This document shows, one piece after another, positions 1-10,130 of a DNA stretch of 64,000 nt. The translations under genes and the position numbers were made by a program. Source of the stretch: Cytidiella melzeri (Eukaryota > Basidiomycota > Agaricomycetes > Polyporales > Irpicaceae); assembly GCA_022592445.1 (NCBI GenBank), contig JABYQR010000118.1, forward strand, positions 1-64,000, read 5' to 3'. The notes beneath the pieces are model-generated. The model was not told where the DNA came from and did not search any database. It was given only the letters and a program-made list of their open reading frames with translations. Numbering within the stretch: the stretch's first letter is position 1; each line of letters opens with the position of its first letter.

Positions 1-1
1 A

Positions 2-139
2 TGTACTCAGTATCGTCGGCCGCGACGCAACTTCCTGGAGTTCCTCAAGAACTCCGCTGACCCTGACCCCGCTCTTCACACTTTTCTTCTTGAAAACCCA
101 CTTGCATTCACATTTGAACACGCTCCCACCAGCATTTAG
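2..139 (+). CDS. C-terminal end of a truncated gene, product unknown
   Basis: Frame 2 is open from the window edge to a TAG at 137-139, giving about 45 codons. The translation has ordinary composition (for example RRNFLEFLKNSADPDP and HTFLLENPLAFTFE) and CpG-rich codons, unlike the CpG-poor DNA that follows. It is probably the last exon of a gene lying to the left. No domain is recognised in so short a piece, and an upstream exon boundary cannot be placed. Confidence 0.4.
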   Translation, partial: CTQYRRPRRNFLEFLKNSADPDPALHTFLLENPLAFTFEHAPTSI

Positions 140-142
140 TAG

Positions 143-970
143 TCTTTGATGTGGTAGTGTACACTTGTTGCGCGCCTCGCGTGTCTAGACTTTAAGGTCT
201 CCCTGTTACGCGTACTTTATTATGTGTATAGCTCTACTGTTTGTATCGTCCCTGGCTCCGCCGACATTTAATAATACTGATTTAAAAAAAAAAGACAACG
301 GCAACTGCGCTGTGACAGAATGTGACCACTTACGTTATATTCCGCTTTGGGGCAATTGACGCCCGCGCTGCGAGCTGCGAGCAGCGGAGCGGCGCCAACT
401 TTGAATGACCCTATTGCTGCACATGTACCTGATCAGAATTTGACATCATTTGCCAGCAGGAGTGGAGTTTGAATCTGAGTCTGGAATTCCATTTTCAGTA
501 GACTGGCCATAATGTGCTCATTACCACTTCAATTGACAGGATGTTTGTACCAGGATGTTGCCACAAGATAGGGCTATCCAATGGTGTATCATGTGTACAA
601 ATCTGTACCCATATGCAGTCTGTAAAAATCTAAAACTGCATTTTGATTGCAAAAGTGACCTGATACAAAGTTATAAAGGGCTGATAACAAGGCCAGTGTG
701 ATGCCATCAGCTGGATTCATTGTTTTGTTATTGACACTGTTATTGTCTGTATTCTGCCATCAAATTCCCACACTTTGAGGGACAAAAAGGTCACATCTGA
801 AAAGGCATCAATGTGCTGGAGCACACTGGAACAATTCTTCTTCATTCTTCAGGAATTGTAATAGCCTTCTAACATGTGTCGCAATGTCTGAATCGCTCTC
901 TGGTACCTCAGGCTCCAGCTCAGGGTATATTAGAGACTCATTCACGCGCTGGAGGTAATCTAATACAAGT
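143..970. other. Intergenic, no gene seen; CpG-poor from about 420
   Basis: After a short probable 3' UTR no coding frame is convincing. From about 420 to 880 almost no CG dinucleotide occurs while TG and CA are common, as in DNA that was once methylated at CpG. It contains one copy of a dispersed repeat at 735-862. Confidence 0.5.
735..862 (-). repeat. Dispersed repeat, inverted copy of 6776-6905
   Basis: The reverse complement of this stretch aligns over about 130 bases with 6776-6905. Shared words include CAATTCCTGAAGAATG, TTTTCAGATGTGACC and CAAAGTGTGG. The two copies differ mostly by transitions. Whether they are the ends of one old 6-kb element or two independent copies of a family cannot be decided here. 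Confidence 0.6.
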
Positions 971-1869
971 CTTGATCATCCTTGCGCATTCTTACGTGCA
1001 ATAGCAGACCTTTCACACCTCTCACACCTCCTCGCAAAGATTTGACAAGAAAGCGCAACATCTCCTCTGTCAGCAATCATGAGTTTGACTGGAGCTTTGA
1101 TGAGATTAAAAAAACCACAGCTCACAGGCTCTGCCTCATTCTCGGGGAGGATAAACAAGTCAATGCAGTTCAAGTCTTTGTTAAGTGTGATGGTGAGCAT
1201 TGCATCCATTGTCAAGTTCAAATGTCTCAAGATCTGTTCTAGCGGTCTCCAACAAAAAGGAAAAATCCTATCCATTTGGCACGTTCTTTGAGGCCTCGTC
1301 TCCTCAGCAAGACTCCTTCCTTTTCAGATGTCTTGACTTCTCACCGCTCTGAGGTCAACAAGGCACTGCATACTAATCTAATGTGTTGTTCTACTTGCTG
1401 CCAGGACCTTTCCGACATTGCCGATACTCGATGCGCACACCTCGCTCATCCGCCTGCATCCACTACTTCTACTCAAACACGCTCTTCTATTTTTATGTTA
1501 TCCGTTCCTGTACATTTCTTCTACTCTATCTTCGCCTGTTCCGCTCTCACTTGTATCCGCACACCCATTTCATAAATATCAGTTTGAACCCTCGTGATAT
1601 TCTCTATTAGTAGTTTCTGCTCGTCTCTTATATACTATAAAAACCCATGTATTTTGTACTCAAATTATCATCTCACACTCTCGCTATTCACTTCCGTGTG
1701 CACTCTCACACCTGCTCGAACAATATAATGTTGATGTGAAGCACCTCTGTCAGTTTGATGGACCCTAGATCCCACAGATCTACCTCTCCTGTTGTTTCAA
1801 TATATCCAGAGATGTTGGCAACACGCAACATGCAAGTTGGAAAGGTCTTCATTGATTTCTTTGCTGCTG

Positions 1870-2448
1870 CCGAGGGGGAATGTGGCCTGTCAGCTGGTCT
1901 GTCCACAACATCCTCATCTTCGGCCGTGGCAACAGGATACATTACAAGAACGTTGCAATTAACAAGGATGTCATGCAGCTATGCAAGCTGAGGGAGAGTG
2001 CCGGTGACCTTTGTCTGCTTGAATGTGCCGGCAAGGACCAGCCCAACACAATTGCTGCTGGGACGTCTACTGGAAGCATCCAGATTTAAAATATCTCTGC
2101 AAAAAAGAGCACACCCTCATGGCAGGCAACTGGCATGTCTGTGATGAAGTGGAACAACCATATGTTGACCATCAGCCTGCAAAATGGAACCATCAAACAT
2201 TACAACTTGAGAACACCAAAGTCTAAAGAGACCATCAAACATGTCACCCAGCACCAGGCAAAGATCACTAGTCTTGCATGGAACACAAAGGGTAGATTGT
2301 GTTCTAGTGGGGATGAGACTGGTGTGGTATTGTGCTGGGATATTTGCCAGCCAAGTGTACCTGCCAACGCAGTGTGTGATATGATCCAGCTCCACAGGAA
2401 AATTCAGCATATGGGTGCTGTCACGGAAAGCAGCTGTCATGCAGAGTG
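1870..2448 (+). pseudogene. Decayed Cdc20/Cdh1-like WD40 fragment
   Basis: One frame reads as the middle of a Cdc20-type WD40 propeller: WSVHNILIFGRGNRIHYKNV, then a blade ending GTSTGSIQI, then MKWNNHMLTISLQNGTIKHY, then a blade with SSGDETGVVLCWDI. The same blades occur in the intact gene at 22460-24053 (WSQRNVIAV, GMDWNDHLLSVGLDNGAVNF, ATGDQSGVVYVWDV). A TAA at 2087-2089 stands where the blade should have Trp. There is no N-terminal C-box region, and the frame ends after the third or fourth blade. The copy is far from identical to the intact gene, so it is an old duplicate or derives from another paralog. It lies in CpG-poor DNA. Confidence 0.7.
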
Positions 2449-2599
2449 ATGTGGTGTCTGTCTGAACTTGTTTTGTATTGTTGCAACACAATGAAAGATA
2501 TCTGTATTGATGTGAGGCACAGATACCTGTTCTTGAGGAGTCCATGTCTTTTTCACATGGCTACAACTTGGATACTTTTGTGAAACTACAAGAGTTGTT

Positions 2600-4100
2600 C
2601 AAACATGTGACGCGGTGATACGCCCAGAAACCGCTGGACATGCAACAAGCTCAATGAGGACCCCTTCTTGCAAACAAGCAGAGCTCCTTGTCACTTGGGA
2701 GCCCTCGCGAGACATCTCGAGGTTCGCGCAAGAGCTGGTTCTGAAGCTTGCTTCTCGAGCTGGTTCTACAGCTTGCTTCTTGAGCTTGTCATACAGCTCG
2801 CGTCTCAAGCTTGTCTATGGCTCAGCCCTTTGGGCACTCGAGCTTGTGCTCCTGAGAGTTATGGTTCGAGTTCCCGCGCAAGGTCTTGTCCATGTCTCTC
2901 ACGAGTTTTGGGCAGCTTTGAGCACATTGGCACTTTCCCTTGCCACTCTTGGTTTCCTTGCAGCCCCCTTTGCTCACTTGCTCCCTTGGACCCCGCAGCT
3001 CTTCTCATAAATAGGGGAACCTCGAGCAGCCTCTCTCTCTCTTCGTCAATCACCCAAACTCATCACTACCAGGATTTGTTTCCATTGCACTGCCTCCTTC
3101 TCCTGTGTGGACTCAGGTCACCAAGCCTTTATGCTTGTGGTTCAGCTGCACAAGAAGCAGTGTACTCCTTGTTCTTGTGACAAGTTTCATGATTGCCCCT
3201 TGCTTCATCTCACACTGCTCTCTCTTACTGCCTCGCTCTCACACAGACCTTGAATTAAAAAGGACTTTTGTGCAGTAGTATTCATACACGGCATGTTTTA
3301 TGTTTGAGTAGCTCAGAATACAACACCCCCCGTGTTTCCCCCCACAAGTTTGCCTCTGCAAGCCTTGCATCTTGTGCCTCAAGCCTTCCTGCTCCTTGCA
3401 TCTCATTTTGTGTTGCATTCCTCTTCCACTGTGTCCTCCTTTCGAGCCATTGTTTACCTTCTCTTGGCCACTGCGTTTATATTGTGTTCCTTTCACTGCC
3501 TTGCGTTTTAAAGCCACATTTCTCTTTCACTTGGCAACTGTGATTCACTGTGTTTTCTCCTTTCCTCTCATCCCTCGCAACCTCTTCTCGTTGTTTCACT
3601 CAACCTTCAAGCTTTTCCCACCATTACCCTCTTAGGTTCTTTACCTCATGCCTTGTAAATCACTTGGCGTGCATCACTGTCATTTCTTGTACTTCTCTAC
3701 ATACACGATCCCCTCCTCTTGCCCCTCGTTGTAGTGCAGCATCCACCTACCACTTGCACTCCTCACATCTCGTCACTTTGCGCTGCATCTTGTTGCGTCT
3801 TGTTGCCTCTTGCTGCATTGTATCACCTCTCATTTGTGTTCAGGTGCAGCCTAGGACTCTTGGACCCACTTGCATCACATATTCACTCCGCTCCTGTTAC
3901 AACTCACACACGTGATCACCTCCCTCGAGGTCTGGTGTGTTTGTGCCTGGTCCCTCCATGTCCAGGGGGTGTGTTAGTGTCTCAGCAGATGTTGCCACTC
4001 CAGTCAGCCAGTATACCGCACGGCACAAGTGTACTGATTACAGTCTTCCTGAAGATACATTATCAGCTGTCACTTGTGACCATGAAATTGGGCCCTAACA
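2600..4100. other. Pyrimidine-rich stretch without a supported gene
   Basis: Long open frames here are low-complexity Leu/Ser/Cys products of CT-rich DNA, especially 3000-3900, and show no domain. An ATAAATAGGGG box at about 3006 followed by CT-rich sequence looks like a polymerase II start region without a gene. Part of it may be an old retroelement end, but no terminal repeat pair was found. Confidence 0.4.
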
Positions 4101-4140
4101 ACTGCACAAATGCATGGCAGTGGGGTTGGTGGTCAGCAAT

Positions 4141-4300
4141 GTTACCAGTCTAGCCTTGAGCTCCACTAGAAGTGAATACAAGCCATTTGGTCAATGGAAG
4201 ACTGACTTAGTACCAGTTCACCTACATACTGATTTTGAGAAGTCAAGTTTATTTGTGCAAAGTGAGGAGGTCAAGTCGCAGACACACGTGTATCACAGGA
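4141..4300 (+). repeat. Dispersed repeat, direct copy of 9531-9660
   Basis: Blocks shared in the same order with 9531-9660 are AGTCTAGCCT/AGTCCAGCCT, AAGCCATTTG, CAGTTCACCTACATACTG, TGTGCAAAG and TCGCAGACAC. The copies are diverged, with small indels, so the duplication is old. Confidence 0.5.
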
Positions 4301-5900
4301 CAGTGTTTCCAAATAGGGCCAAAATGTTAACCAAACTTGTGCAATCTCATACAAAGCTGCTGTTTTGATGAACATAATCCATATATATTCACAAATTGCC
4401 CCATTGTATGTCCTTCCTTCGGCGTAAATGGAAGTTCAGTCCACAGTTTTCTAAGCTGTATTCTTGGCCTATATCTCTGCAGCAAATACTGGTAATTTCC
4501 TTTTGGTAGATCTAATGGGATTTTGGGAATTTGCCCTTGAAAGTCAGGAACACCCCCGGTAAAGTGTTACAACCCGGTCCAACCACCCGACTTCACATGA
4601 CCTCCGCACCCAAGCACCGTGTCGCATACTCCGCATCTCTGCACCGACGTCATCATGACCCTTATCATCTGTTTCCTTTACATCATGCTGTGTACATTTC
4701 TCTTATCTCTCCGCAAGAATGCGCATTTCCCTTTGTTCCGCTTTCGTCTGCTGCTATCGGACTTGAAGTCATTGTAGTATATATACAAGACCCAACTGTA
4801 GTAAATAAGTAATTTGAATATTGAATAAGACTCCCCTGCTTATCCTCTCTTCGTCTGCATTCGACTTCACTAGCTGAAGTCGTCTTACTCGTCGTTTTCC
4901 GACATCCTCTCGCTGTCTCCGGTGTTCCGATCACCACACCTCCGCAGGTCCACATTTTGATTGAGCCTTGCTCTCGAACCTTTGATCCTGCTAAGTCCAA
5001 ATTTGAGTCACGAGAATCCTGAGCGGCGCAACTTAACTAGTTGAAGCCAAGACTCATTCTGATCCCCCTCGTTCACTCCACTGTTTCCGCATCTCTGCAA
5101 ACTCTGCAGCTCCGCGTTCCTTCCTACTTCATCTTGCTCTTAACATAAAGCTGTCACGGAGCGACTGCTGCTATGCTGATAACCCTAAACAGGGAGTGAA
5201 GTAGATAGGAAGGGGTGGATCTCCAACGACGACAACGAGGTCAAAGTCGATGATGAGCAGGCAAGCAGGCACTGGGGCCGGATACTAGCAGTGCAAATGA
5301 CAGAGTTAATAAGGTATGATACTAAGTTACATGCAGTAACTCACCTAGCAGTGCAAATGACAGAGAGGTCAAGATGCAGAGCTAGGGAGGGTAAGGGCTA
5401 CTATATATACTGTGGCTGGGTGGTCTGTGCACAAGTTCCCACACTAGGGACTGGAGTAACTGTGGGGCTGGAGTAACAATAGAACAATAAGGGACCAGGG
5501 TAACTGTCAAAGACCAGGGTACGTAGAACAATAGAGCTAGAACAATAAGACAATAGAACAATAGAAACTGGGGGAATCCCTGGGGAATCCCTAACAATAG
5601 ATAGAAGACAATAGACGAAAGATAATAGAACAATAAGAACTGGGGGAATCCCTGGGGAATCCCTGGGGAATCCCTAACAATGGAAGGAGAACAATAGAAC
5701 AATAGCCTAGGTTGATCTGGAACCGCTCCAGATTGAGTCTAGGGTTTGGGTCTGGACTATTGATAAATAAGGCAGGATGTCACGTGACCCGGGTTAGGGT
5801 TAGGTCCGGTAACACTCCTAGCCGGAAAATAAGCGCTGTAGATAGGCGCCTAAGGCTGTAAACTTGTGACATTGTTGGAAAAATCCGGTCTCTGTTGGAC
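4300..5900. other. No gene seen; old repeat-like DNA
   Basis: There is no coding frame of convincing composition. A TATA-like GTAGTATATATACAAG at about 4770 followed by CT-rich DNA resembles a promoter or LTR region, but no partner repeat was found. A short GGGGAATCCCT array and a two-copy TTAGGG word are also here. Confidence 0.35.
5569..5681 (+). repeat. Short array of GGGGAATCCCT units
   Basis: The palindromic-like unit GGGGAATCCCT occurs twice near 5572-5593 and three times near 5643-5674. Each group is followed by AACAATRGA. The surrounding DNA is rich in ACAATAGA words. Confidence 0.7.
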
Positions 5901-5908
5901 TATCCATG

Positions 5909-6081
5909 TCAAAAGCCAGTTTCAAGTGATCCCACTTTCTGCAAGTTGTTGGAGCTGGGGTTGCCAGAAGAAGCTGGAGAGTGGAATTTTATACTGGCAT
6001 ACGGGATGGCACACACAGGTACCATATGAAATGTGCAGATGACAATGGAGCAAACAAAATAAGAGAGGTTGGGAACCGCAT
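5909..6081 (-). pseudogene. Dead copy of the secreted protein gene at 8567-8947
   Basis: Around the former start codon this matches the 8947 start, including CATGACAGTRTAGGATGT in the leader. The signal peptide region can be followed (LILFA, then VCAIPY after a shift) and so can the block SSGNPSSNNL, which corresponds to TNNPNDL in the intact gene. A small deletion after the LILFA codons changes the frame, and the start frame meets TAA soon afterwards. The leader and upstream region (to about 7200) are also homologous to those of the intact gene, so the whole unit was duplicated. Confidence 0.65.
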
Positions 6082-6199
6082 GACAGTATAGGATGTTGAA
6101 GGACAGTTTGGAAAGGGTCTTGGGCAGACAGCTAACTGTGGACAATAAGAACAGTTGTCGAAGCAAGATTGCAATACTGATCATTGCAGATCAGATTTA

Positions 6200-8560
6200 T
6201 GGACAATGTAGATTAGATAGATAGATAGATAAGATCAGATAGTACATAGTATGTGATTCCACCATCAATTTGGCCACACACAATGCAATACTTACACCTT
6301 GTGGCATTGTGTTCCAGTAGTTTTCATGACTGAATAGCAGAAGTCTCATGAGGCTTCTCCTGACTCATATTTTATTTCCAATTGTATTGAGCTTAGTAAA
6401 GGCTCAGTCAGCACCATACAGTTATGTAGGATATTCAGTCATTGCTTACATTCTCTACTCAGTAGTACTAGCAAGCAGGACTGTGCATTACCAATCCTTA
6501 CTCATATGACATTACTGTAGCATTAGTAATCTAGTTACAGACATGTATATATACTGCTCCTAGAGAGCAGAGAACTAACAAGACACTTACTCCTCAAGTT
6601 AGATGATTCTCTAAGTCATCCTCTGCCCTCATACCTTTCAAAAACAGTTTTAGCACAGTTACTCAAGGTGAGTACACTAGAGACAACAATGTACGTACAA
6701 ACTAGCACTGAAGCAATAAAAGGCCTGGAGCATTGTAGGTGTGTCAAGGTAAGAGCTAGTTGTAAGAAAAATCTCAGTTACAATTCCTGAAGAATGGAAA
6801 AGAATTGTTCTAGTGTGCTCTAGCACATTGCTGCTTTTTCAGATGTGACCCTCTTGTCTCCCAAAGTGTGGAAATTTGATGGGAGAATATAGATAGTAAT
6901 AGTTTCAATCTTAATCACCTGTGCTGATGCAATAAACAGAGAATATGGGGGTTGGACATGTCTTAATCAGGAAACAGCCATTTGTCACCCAGGCTACCAG
7001 TTGTCATGGAGCTCTTTGGAGCTGTGTGTAGCAACATGTAGCCCAGTAGCCCCATCCTAAAGACAAGTTTTAGGGAACATGTTTCCTGCTGTTAGATTAG
7101 CTCCTGTGCTACAAGTCTTGATGGACCGTACCTAGCAGTGATGGTTTACCACAGATTATCAGCTGTGCATATTCTTCACATGGCCACTAGTATAGATATT
7201 TGCAAAATTTTCATGGACTCCTATTGCTCTTTAGCCCTTGTTCTCTGTATAGTTAGATTGTTCTTACAAGTGTGAGACCAGAATACAAGGACTGTAATCT
7301 TATAGATAGCTCAAAGTTCTTAGTATTGTTATGATCACTTTTAGAAGTAAGTATTCCAGGCAAGTGAGTAACAAAAGTGGTTATCACTCTCAGAATTGCA
7401 TATAAAACTAAAGATTGTAAACCCTTTAATCACAAATGTTGTTACCTGTAACAAATTTATACTCACAACAGTAAGAATTCCTGTATACAAATTAAGCAGT
7501 TATCAACTACCTCTAAAAGTGATTATTCCAGGCTTGTTAGTCATGAAAGTTGTTACTTGTAACAAGAATCATGAAGAGGTGGTCCAGGCAGGTCAATCAT
7601 GACAGTAGGCATTCCGGACACGGTAAAATTGGAACTGATTACCAGCAACAACATCATCCTTGCAGTCAGGCCTTCTGATACAAGCTACCAACAGAAGGTA
7701 CTGCAAGCTTCTAGCTAGTAATAAGATTATCACTGATAAAAGGTTGCTGATGAGAGTGAGCACTACTAGAAATGTTACTTATAAAAGCTACTTAACAAGT
7801 TCATTTCCAAGGTTACTACAGTTTTGAACCACAACAGATGTTGTAGGTGACTCCAAGCACATTTGTAATGTAACAGTATCTTCTAGGTGCCATTGATCAC
7901 AACAAGGTGACATTAACAGATATGTTAAGTCTCCACACAACTCTTGTAGTTATGCTGTACATATGCCCCCATGTTTCTGAACAAAGCTGAATTATGGAAG
8001 TGAATATAGCACAATGTTTTACTTAAAAAAGGAAGTATGTGTTGACACAATCAAATCTGCCACATGATCTTTCTGCCAAGTTTTATAGGTGAAGCAGTAG
8101 ATACAGATTGAATAAGTTCAGAAATTGTACTTGCCGCATGCCAGCCTGCTACCACTACTTTTTAATGACAAGTTGAGAGGATGTAGTCACTTAGGCAGGG
8201 GTGGATGCACTGGCGTAAACTCACTGCAGACTGTAAAGACCTAGTACCCACAATGACAAGTTAATCAAGGTGCAATAAAGAGAGCACAATGTGAATATGA
8301 GATGCACCTAGTACACACAATGACAAGTTAACTAGGTAAGGGGCATATGAGCATACAACATAACACAACAGCAATGGAGGGGATACTCACTCCAGGTGCA
8401 ATAAAGAAAGCACAATGGAGGAGTTGAGAACCAGGGTGAAAGGGTTACATACTACAAGGAGAATGGCAACAAGGCAGTGTGATGAAACAAAAGATGTGAT
8501 CATACTACAAAGGAGTCATGAGACAGGAAACAAAAGAACATCTGATAGGGGCAAAGTCTA
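6200..8560. other. Gene-free, strongly CpG-depleted block
   Basis: About 2.4 kb with only a handful of CG dinucleotides (for example near 6692, 7127, 7612, 8132 and 8213) and abundant TG/CA. A short (GATA)n run starts near 6213. Internal imperfect repeats around GATTATTCCAGGC and TTGTTAC occur at 7270-7600. No frame longer than about 70 codons makes sense. Confidence 0.6.
6776..6905 (+). repeat. Dispersed repeat, inverted copy of 735-862
   Basis: This is the partner of the repeat at 735-862. It begins CAATTCCTGAAGAATG and runs to about ATAGTAATAG. It lies just upstream, in minus-strand sense, of the leader of the dead secreted-protein copy. Confidence 0.6.
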
Positions 8561-8566
8561 TGAATA

Positions 8567-8947
8567 CTAGCGCCGCAAAAGTTCATTATCCCTAAGATAG
8601 GCAGTCCATCTTTGCATGTCTCTTATCTGCTCCTCTGTCCACTGCAGACTCCCAGGGCGGATTGCCGGTGATAGTCTGTGAATGGCTGTGCGCCACAAAT
8701 CTTGAGTTTGCGCTTGTGATAGGTTTCGTATGCTTTTGGGTTTTATTTGGTTCATGTCTCTGGATGGTCTGAACCAACTTGAGGGGTTAAGTCCTCTAAG
8801 CATCCGTCTCTCCAAGTCATTGGGGTTGTTGGTGAAAGCCGGAGAGCAGGATTCTCTCCTGCCGTATGGGATGGCAGACACAGTACCTGTGTTCAACATG
8901 CAAACGACAATGGTGGCAAACAAGACAAGGGTAGCCGAGAACTGCAT
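8567..8947 (-). CDS. Small secreted protein, 126 aa, unknown function
   Basis: A single coding exon. The start at 8947 is chosen because a clear signal peptide follows at once (MQFSATLVLFATIVVCML, then a small-residue site before AIPYGRR). The mature part is about 100 residues and basic, with only one Cys visible after the signal. It has dibasic sites (GRRES, LERRML) and ends LLRR, so Kex2-type processing is possible. Residues 75-120 are Trp/Gln/Arg-rich (QTQDLWRTAIHRLSP, QWTEEQIRDMQRWT). No known domain is recognised. The 5' UTR probably contains an intron running from the GTAAGG at about 9064 to a TTGCAG at about 9001. A dead sister gene lies 2.5 kb away, so this is a duplicated, fast-changing, effector-like gene. 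Confidence 0.65.
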   Translation of the reverse strand: MQFSATLVLFATIVVCMLNTGTVSAIPYGRRESCSPAFTNNPNDLERRMLRGLNPSSWFRPSRDMNQIKPKSIRNLSQAQTQDLWRTAIHRLSPAIRPGSLQWTEEQIRDMQRWTAYLRDNELLRR

Positions 8948-9057
8948 GACAGTGTAGGATGTCAAGGGGTGATTTGAACAGTGTTTGGATAGGCAGTCAG
9001 CTGCAATCATCATTTCAGTACAGTGACTGAAGGTGCGTAAACATGGAGAAAAAAGGT

Positions 9058-9290
9058 CCTTACCGACCAGCACTGAAGCATAAAAAGGCCTGGAGCAATA
9101 GAGGTGTGCTAAGGTACAGGCTAGCTATGAGAACATGTCAGTACAGTGATAGAAGGCAAGTGCAACATCAGGGAATAAACACAGTCGCCAGCAACAACGG
9201 AACTCTCTGGAGTACTTCGTAGCAGCTGGGAGCTTGGGTAGCCCTCACAATGAACAGACTAAATGTACTTACCAACCGGTGCTGAAGCAA
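9058..9290 (-). promoter_or_regulatory. Two tandem copies of a leader exon with splice donor
   Basis: On the minus strand GCTTCAGTGCTGGTCGGTAAG (partly at 9059-9081) and TGCTTCAGCACCGGTTGGTAAG (partly at 9268-9290) are near-copies. Both are non-coding exon ends with a good GTAAG donor. The nearer one serves the gene at 8947; the farther one looks like a duplicated, perhaps alternative, first exon. The same motif precedes the secreted genes at 40.4, 43.5 and 59.4 kb. Confidence 0.55.
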
Positions 9291-9479
9291 GTAGAAGAAA
9301 CAGAGGTATCGAGGCTGAGGTATGAGTGAGAGGCTTATATATCTTGTGGTACACAGATATAGGGGCCTGTTGCAAATGTGTGAGGTTATTAGCTCCTGTG
9401 CTACAAAACTCGTAGTGATGTAGCTAGCACAGGTTATAGGCTGTGTCATCTGGTGGCTCTCAACTTTTGCTGACTCCAG

Positions 9480-10130
9480 ATAAGATCTAAAACCAACATG
9501 TTGCCCCTGTACTAGAATTGCTTCCAGTTATCAGTCCAGCCTCCAAAAGCCATTTGTTCAATAGAACGCCGAGCTCTCAGTTCACCTACATACTGTATGT
9601 GAGAAAAGTTGTGCAAAGGTCGAGTGCAACAGGTGTGTGTCGCAGACACGCAACTTGAAACGGCTTCAAGATCTCCTCCGCACGCACTGCTCAAACATCA
9701 AAATCTCAGACATCAAAACTTGATCCACAGTTCAAGAAACGTGTTACACAATGATAAAAGGTTCCGTCTCTGAACGCAAGGCGATGGTGGTGTTCGCATC
9801 TGCCTCCTCTCATTGTATCCGTACTCTGAGAACTTCCGAACCGAGCTATGTTTCGGTGGTTCCTTGCGACCATCAGCACCGCTGCTAGGCACTGATACTG
9901 TATACAACGAGATACATCCCGACCATGGCGTCGTTTTTTTTCTCATTCTCACACCTTCCCTCTTCTCTACTCTTACTATACTTACCCTTCATTGCGGACT
10001 TCTGCTGAAGTTGACAGTGGCAAGCGCAGGCTGACGGTGGCAGCGCGAGCATTGTGTATGTATCCAATCCCTTTGGGATTATATTCCACTGCCGCGCTCG
10101 ACTGACAGTGATATTTGCAGAGAGCTGTCC
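9480..10130. other. Intergenic; old repeat then promoter region
   Basis: The stretch 9531-9660 is the second copy of the repeat at 4141-4300. From about 9800 CpG content returns to that of normal gene space. A short plus frame at 9934 could encode a hydrophobic N-terminus (MASFFFSFSHLPSSLLLLYL), but it stops after 27 codons and no splice donor ties it to the next gene. Confidence 0.4.

Noticed and set aside
3960..4050. CCAGGGGGTG then TGTTAGTGTCTCAG, like a polypurine tract and LTR start
   Set aside because: No second LTR, no retroelement coding sequence and no target duplication found nearby.
2615..4153. Several frames of 90-170 codons
   Set aside because: Pyrimidine-rich DNA gives Leu/Ser/Cys-rich nonsense; no domain and no splice pattern.
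4540..5010. LTR-like region with TATA box and CT-rich leader
   Set aside because: No partner repeat in the window; cannot be told apart from an orphan promoter.
5789..5807. GGGTTAGGGTTAGG, telomere-like
   Set aside because: Only two units, with no subtelomeric structure around; chance or debris of a repeat is enough.
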